Positions 49,101-55,100 of a stretch of DNA of 64,000 nucleotides are shown here, piece by piece. Position 1 is the first letter of the stretch. Each line of letters begins with the position of its first letter. Source of the DNA: Actinernus sp. WN-2022 (Eukaryota; Cnidaria; Anthozoa; Actiniaria; Actinernidae); assembly GCA_030867875.1 (NCBI GenBank), contig JAOWCC010000577.1, positions 146,746,344-146,810,343 of the forward strand. Direction: 5' to 3'. The translations under genes were made by a program, and so were the position numbers. The notes below the pieces were generated by a model. The model saw only the letters and a program-made list of their open reading frames with translations, did not search any database and was not told where the DNA came from.

Positions 49101-52100
49101 GTAATCGATATTTCATTTAATTACTAAATGAAGATCGATGTCGAACATTAATTGCTGTTGGAATTGACTTTGGTCAAGTTCCCCTCTTGCTACAAATTGT
49201 AAAGATACCGCTACCGTATTTATACGTGAGCGAGCAGCTGTGTTAACCATGTGGGAGATGTGTGTGCTCATGAGCCGATCGTGACGTAAAACCCTTGTTC
49301 GTTTTCATGGCTAACTCACTTAATATTAATGGCAGGTGGCTCAAAATTTGACAGACATGGTATTGGGACCCAATAAATCACTTAGTGGTGATGTCTTAAC
49401 GATGACGTCGTCGGTCATGTGGCTTTTATTATATGCCCGTATTTCCCTCATTTCTAATGGTAGGCGGCTCAAACTTTGACAGACATGGTATTGGATCCCC
49501 ATAAATCACTTAGTGGTAATGTCGTAACGATGACGTCATCGGTCACGTGATTCTAAGTACATTCCCATATCTCCCGTATTTCTAATGACTATATAACCTG
49601 AGTTTCAGGCGCTCCTTCCCTTAAAAAAAGGGAAGGAGCGGCTGAAACTCAGGTTATCTAATGACAGGCGGTTCAAACTTTGACAGACATGGTATTGGTG
49701 GTTTTCATCGTCACGACACGCGATCGCAAAATTGGTTTGCATTGATAAAATCAAATAAAACATCTTGGTCCTTGTAGAACTACCAAAAATACACGTATAA
49801 ACCAAATTTAGGAACATTAGCTTATTTCCCAACGGAGCTGTGGGTCAATGAAAGTACGTCAATTTTACAGTACTTTCTATGCGGCCGGCATCTTGGTGTC
49901 CCTCTTCGGGTTACCAACATGGCGGCCATAAAACAAAAATACTTATAAAGCTTAATTTTCCATCAATATCATTGGGTTTCACTTCAAAACTCTTTGAATG
50001 CAATTTTTAAAGATTTATCTAGTTAAAAAAAGAAATTGACACAATTACATGGATTCAGTTTTGTCTTCCGTCATAAAATTTATTTACTCCGGAACAATAC
50101 ACCCTATCGACGTGAAATTTTCTGTGTAGGCTTTCATTATCGATGTCTAGAATTTATAAAAAGAACAGCTTTGTAAGACTTGTAGGTTTAAATTTTTGTT
50201 TTTTGACGACGTCACATGAAAACCAAGGATTGGGTCCCATAAATCACTTAGTGATGATGTCGTAAACGGTGACGTCATCGTTATGATTATTATATTTGAT
50301 TGGCTAGTAATTTGCCAATGACATTGTATGATTTGCAACAAATAATACATATTAACTAGGTTAGTACTTCCACATGTTTACCCTTGAGAACACACTAAAA
50401 TATACTTTACATCTACGAGTTTTGTCACAGCAATTTAATATTACGACAAGAGAAAACAGAAAGCTTAATTTCAAATTTTGAATCCCAAAGGGCGAGAAAG
50501 GGGAGTGCGTGTCCTCGGTTTAATTCTTGGAGATAAGACTTCGAAAGTTCCAGCTCGTGTTATTTTCTGTTTTTCCCTTTTCCCAGATCCGATCTGGCAT
50601 TACTGTACAATGATCGATCTGTTCTTGAGAATCATCACGTCAGCACAGCATTCAGAATATTACAGGATGTAAGTATTTAAGTACCGCGATTCTATGATGA
50701 TAAATAAGTCATTACTACAGGCGTAATTACTTAGTATTATACGAAATCCACTCTAACCTCCTTGAACCTAAATTCCAATTCGAACTCGGAAACATGTGCA
50801 CGTATAAAACGAGCGGCAAGTACTTCATGTAGCTGCACAAACTGTCCCAAACCCTTATAAAACCCTGACCCTACATTTATAAAACACCCTAACCGTCAAC
50901 AACGGGTGCTCACTAAATTAGGGTGTTTAGAGGTGCTCACTAATTTTGGGTGTTTTAGAGCTAATCACTAATTAGGCTAATTTAGGCTATTGTCACAGCT
51001 ACATGAAGTAGTACTAGTACCCACTGAGCCTAGTGACGTAGCTACGAATTGTGGATCCAGAATAGTCCAGTTTCGTATTCGAAAATTACCGCTGAATGCA
51101 ATGACTACAGACGCATGTACGCAGGGTTAGCCTCATTCTGAAGTTAAACATTCTTACATGCCAGCGAGAAGGTGCAAAACGCGAAACTACAACAATACAC
51201 AGAACTGATTGTGAATAGCCCACCTTCTCGCTGGTATTTACTAATGTTTAACTTCAGAATGAGGTTAACCCTTCGTACATGCGTCTGTACTCATTGCATT
51301 CAACGGTAATTTTCGAATACGAAACCGAATGATGGTGTCTGTTTATGATAACCTCCCCATACATGAACGTCATGTCCATATACATATTTGGTATTGTTAA
51401 TATAATAAGTTGAACACGACTTGCTCCGTGGTATCGCTGGTACAACCCACTCCAGGTTATACAACAATTGCCACATTTAATTTCTAACATCTTTTATAAA
51501 ACTCATTAATAATGCATGAAGGAAAAACAAAGGAAATCAAAGTGCGATAAGTGATCTGTAAATCTGATTTCGTCCTGATTTACATAAACGTTTGCTTCGA
51601 ATTTCTCAGCCAAAATAGGTCGTATCGCCAAAATAACTGTAAAACATGACTCTATACACCTAGATGTTTGATAAGTCAGATACAGAATTCGTGTCCCATG
51701 TTTTATTGGATTTACAAACTCTCGTTTACAGCTCGAGCACTGATAATTAATACAGTGGAATGGTTATGAAACACGGCAAACTGCAAAGGGGCTAACAAAG
51801 GCGCTGCGATTTATCTTGAAAGGGCGGTAAGACAAAAGATTGTGCACGGTCATATAGTTCATTAGCGTCCCAGGCCTGAACGACTGAACCCACACGTTTC
51901 TGTTGGCTGATTGATTAACATATGTGCACGATAATGATTGAAAAAAGCTAACAAAGACATATAATAAAGAAGGTCGCTGGGTTTCACAACCATTCCAATC
52001 TATTAACTATGGCTCGAGTTTGTAAATCCGCACGGCTACTCATTCTGTATCAGTATTACATAAAATATTGTTTCCAGGTATTGTTAGATAAATGTACTAG

Positions 52101-55100
52101 CTAGCTATAACAAATCTTTGTACAGAACATAATGACAATAGATAAATGACTACATTATTACTAGAAATGTTTAGTTCTTTGTCAAATATCTATTAAAGAG
52201 TACGACAATTGAAGTATTACTTGGATCTCACGAACTGGCTTTTACATATATAATCGTCGTAATGAGCTTAAGGACGTGGGGTTCTGTTTGCATTCTAGGA
52301 GGAATGCAACATTCTTTCCGGTCTAAACGTGGAACAATACGCGTAAGTGTGCAATAAAGCGTCGATAGTTTTAATTTAATTTCTAGATAAATAAACCTTT
52401 ATGAAAAGCTCACTTCTTTTCACTTACTTTTATCAAACAGCGACCTTAGATCTCTCATGATCGACATGGTTTTAGCAACAGATATGTCTTCGCATTTTGA
52501 GCAACTTCGATTAATGAAAGTAGCATTGGTGGCAGGAAGGTAAGTTGTTATAGGAAGACATAATAATTACCGATGCTCTAACTTGTGAAACACCGAGGAA
52601 GAGAGAATTTGGGGCTGTCATAATCTATAAATTGTACGTGAGTGAAAAAGAGATGACGCCTAACGGCCCAGTCAATCAGTTGCAATAATGACATTAAATC
52701 AAATATATCTGACTCAACTGAAGAGAGTGTCTACTTGGAAAATAACCCACTCGCAACCGTGATCGTTCGCGCGCCTAGTACGCCATTTTCTCCTTCACTG
52801 AAAATATAGATTCAAGCGTTTTGAGTAGATTTTTATTGATATTGTGGGCGTTTGCTCTGCTAACCAATGACCATAATTTCGACTTGAAACGACATGAAAA
52901 CTCTGACTCTCTCTGAATTTCTAACGAGACCTGAAACAATGGTAGGGGCTGCATGATCATGTCAGGACCCGGCTAAACCACACATCGAATTTGTGGAGGG
53001 ACGAAAGCCGGAGGATCCGGAAAAAAACACTCGGAGCAAGGACGAGATAGCAATAAACTCAACTCACGTCCAGGGATCGAACCTGGGCCACAGAGGTGAG
53101 AGGCGAAGTCCTTAGCCACTGCGCCACGCCGTTTATTCTTAATTGTTTTGTTTCAGTCCTCTTGAGAAGCGAGAAGTAGTTCAATTACTTCTACACGTAG
53201 CCGATATCAGTAATCCAACCAAAGATTGGTACCTGCACGAACAGTGGACTGAAAGAATCATGGAAGAGTTCTTCACACAGGTAACAATTTCATTACCAGA
53301 GGTGTTGGATAAAGCTAGCAGCTTGTCGTTGTACCGGCCATATTTCCACCATCACGGAGTAAACACTTTTAATACGTTCCGAAAATCTGAGTTAATGGAG
53401 CTGTGTCATGGTGCATGTTGCGCATGTCTGGAACAATATTCGATTGGTGTATTTTCATTGGCTTCAAACAGTTCAAGTCCCTCTCCCTAATGCATGCATG
53501 ATTGAAAGGATATGCACTAATTTCCTTGAAGACTTAGATCTACGCACAGTTTGTTAGTCATTTCTGCATATTTCCTTTTATTTCAACCATCCCACACGTA
53601 TGCTAGGGTCATCAGTTTATATGGAAATCACTGAAAATAATATTGTTCCGGCTCAGAACAGAAATGTAGGTCCCTCACCGCGACACAGCCCCTCACTGCG
53701 ACACCGCAATGAAGCTCTCTGACATTTTCATATCAGGATATTCTTTATTTGGGACGTAAATCCGTGAACCTTGGATGCCTACCATTTACATCAAGCCACT
53801 GGGGCGGAACCGGGGGGAGGGGGGTCGGGGATTTACATCGAACTCCCTTTTCTCTCGCTCGCTTACGAAAGACAACAAAGAAATTACCAAATATTTTGGC
53901 GCTGGCCTGGATCCGCCCCACAGCTATCTCGTCGGAAATTTAAAAATATAATAAAAATAAGAAATAAAATGTTAAAATATATAAAAACGGTACGCGCGTT
54001 CACTGGACTACCAAAAAGAGTGGGAAAAGTGGGGGCGGCCTTCACCTCCTCGGAACCTGGATAGTACTGACCATCCAAACAATGCCTAACCCTGAAACAA
54101 TACAAACCCTAATCCTAAAACAATACAAACCCAACCCTAAAACAATGGAATTCTTTGTCAGTGCAGTCCAAATGGGGGCCAATAAAATGCAAGGTTTTGA
54201 GAGGCGAAGGCCTGCTGGAAAAAAGTACTAACAAACACTCATAATTGTAAACTGCATGGCACCACATTGCAGTCCGTACTTAACATCAAGTCTTCCCTTG
54301 TAAAGCGCATTTGAATATATTAATATAGAATTTGCACTATATAAAGAAATACCTTTACCTTTCGAGTTAGAGTTAGACATCTAGGTCGCCAGCCGTCCCT
54401 TATTTTTCAAAAATCTATGAGAGCGAAGCCGGAGCAACTCAAGCTAAGAAAAAGCTAAGGCTCTCAGCAAGGTAAACGGGTTGCAGGTCGCGGGTCAGCT
54501 AATTAAAGTACGTGAAATGCAATTTTACCCATTTTCAATGATGGTCATTTATTTTTTTATTAAAACAACAGAGGCAATTTTTAACTTGATAACCTTTATA
54601 TAAAGGCGATGCATCATGGCTAAAAATGCAAAACCGACTGAGTAAAATATTGAGTGCGAGTCGGTTAAGGCTTTGAAAATGTGGGTCGATTGTTTCAGTG
54701 GCACACAGTTTTTTGTGCTGTTGGGATATCAATCAGCTACGGATGTTATACATCAGCCAGGGATTGAGCATTTCTGCCGCGGTCTCTGTGATTAGGCATT
54801 GAAAAAATATTTACAGGTTTTAACCAGTAGAAGTAATCCTGAGTAACCTCCTCAAAATATTCTTCTCTTAACAATCAAACCTCGACAAATGCTCCAAATT
54901 GTCATTGCAAAGACTTAGTTGGTTCTATAGAAAATATCGACATCCCCAATATTATTTTTAGAACTCCCTTCTCCGACCAACAGGATTTTTCGTTAGTGGT
55001 CCAAAAACATTTTAATTTTAACAGCTCTTAACAAAAAAAACTAAAAATGTTTACGTTTTCCTTTTTTGTCCTCAGTTGTGAAACTATTTTCCTTTTTCTC

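Noticed and set aside
53053..53130. tRNA gene
   Set aside because: A and B boxes are present, but the fold is imperfect and it is fused to a SINE body; same for 62705-62785 and 39862-39932.
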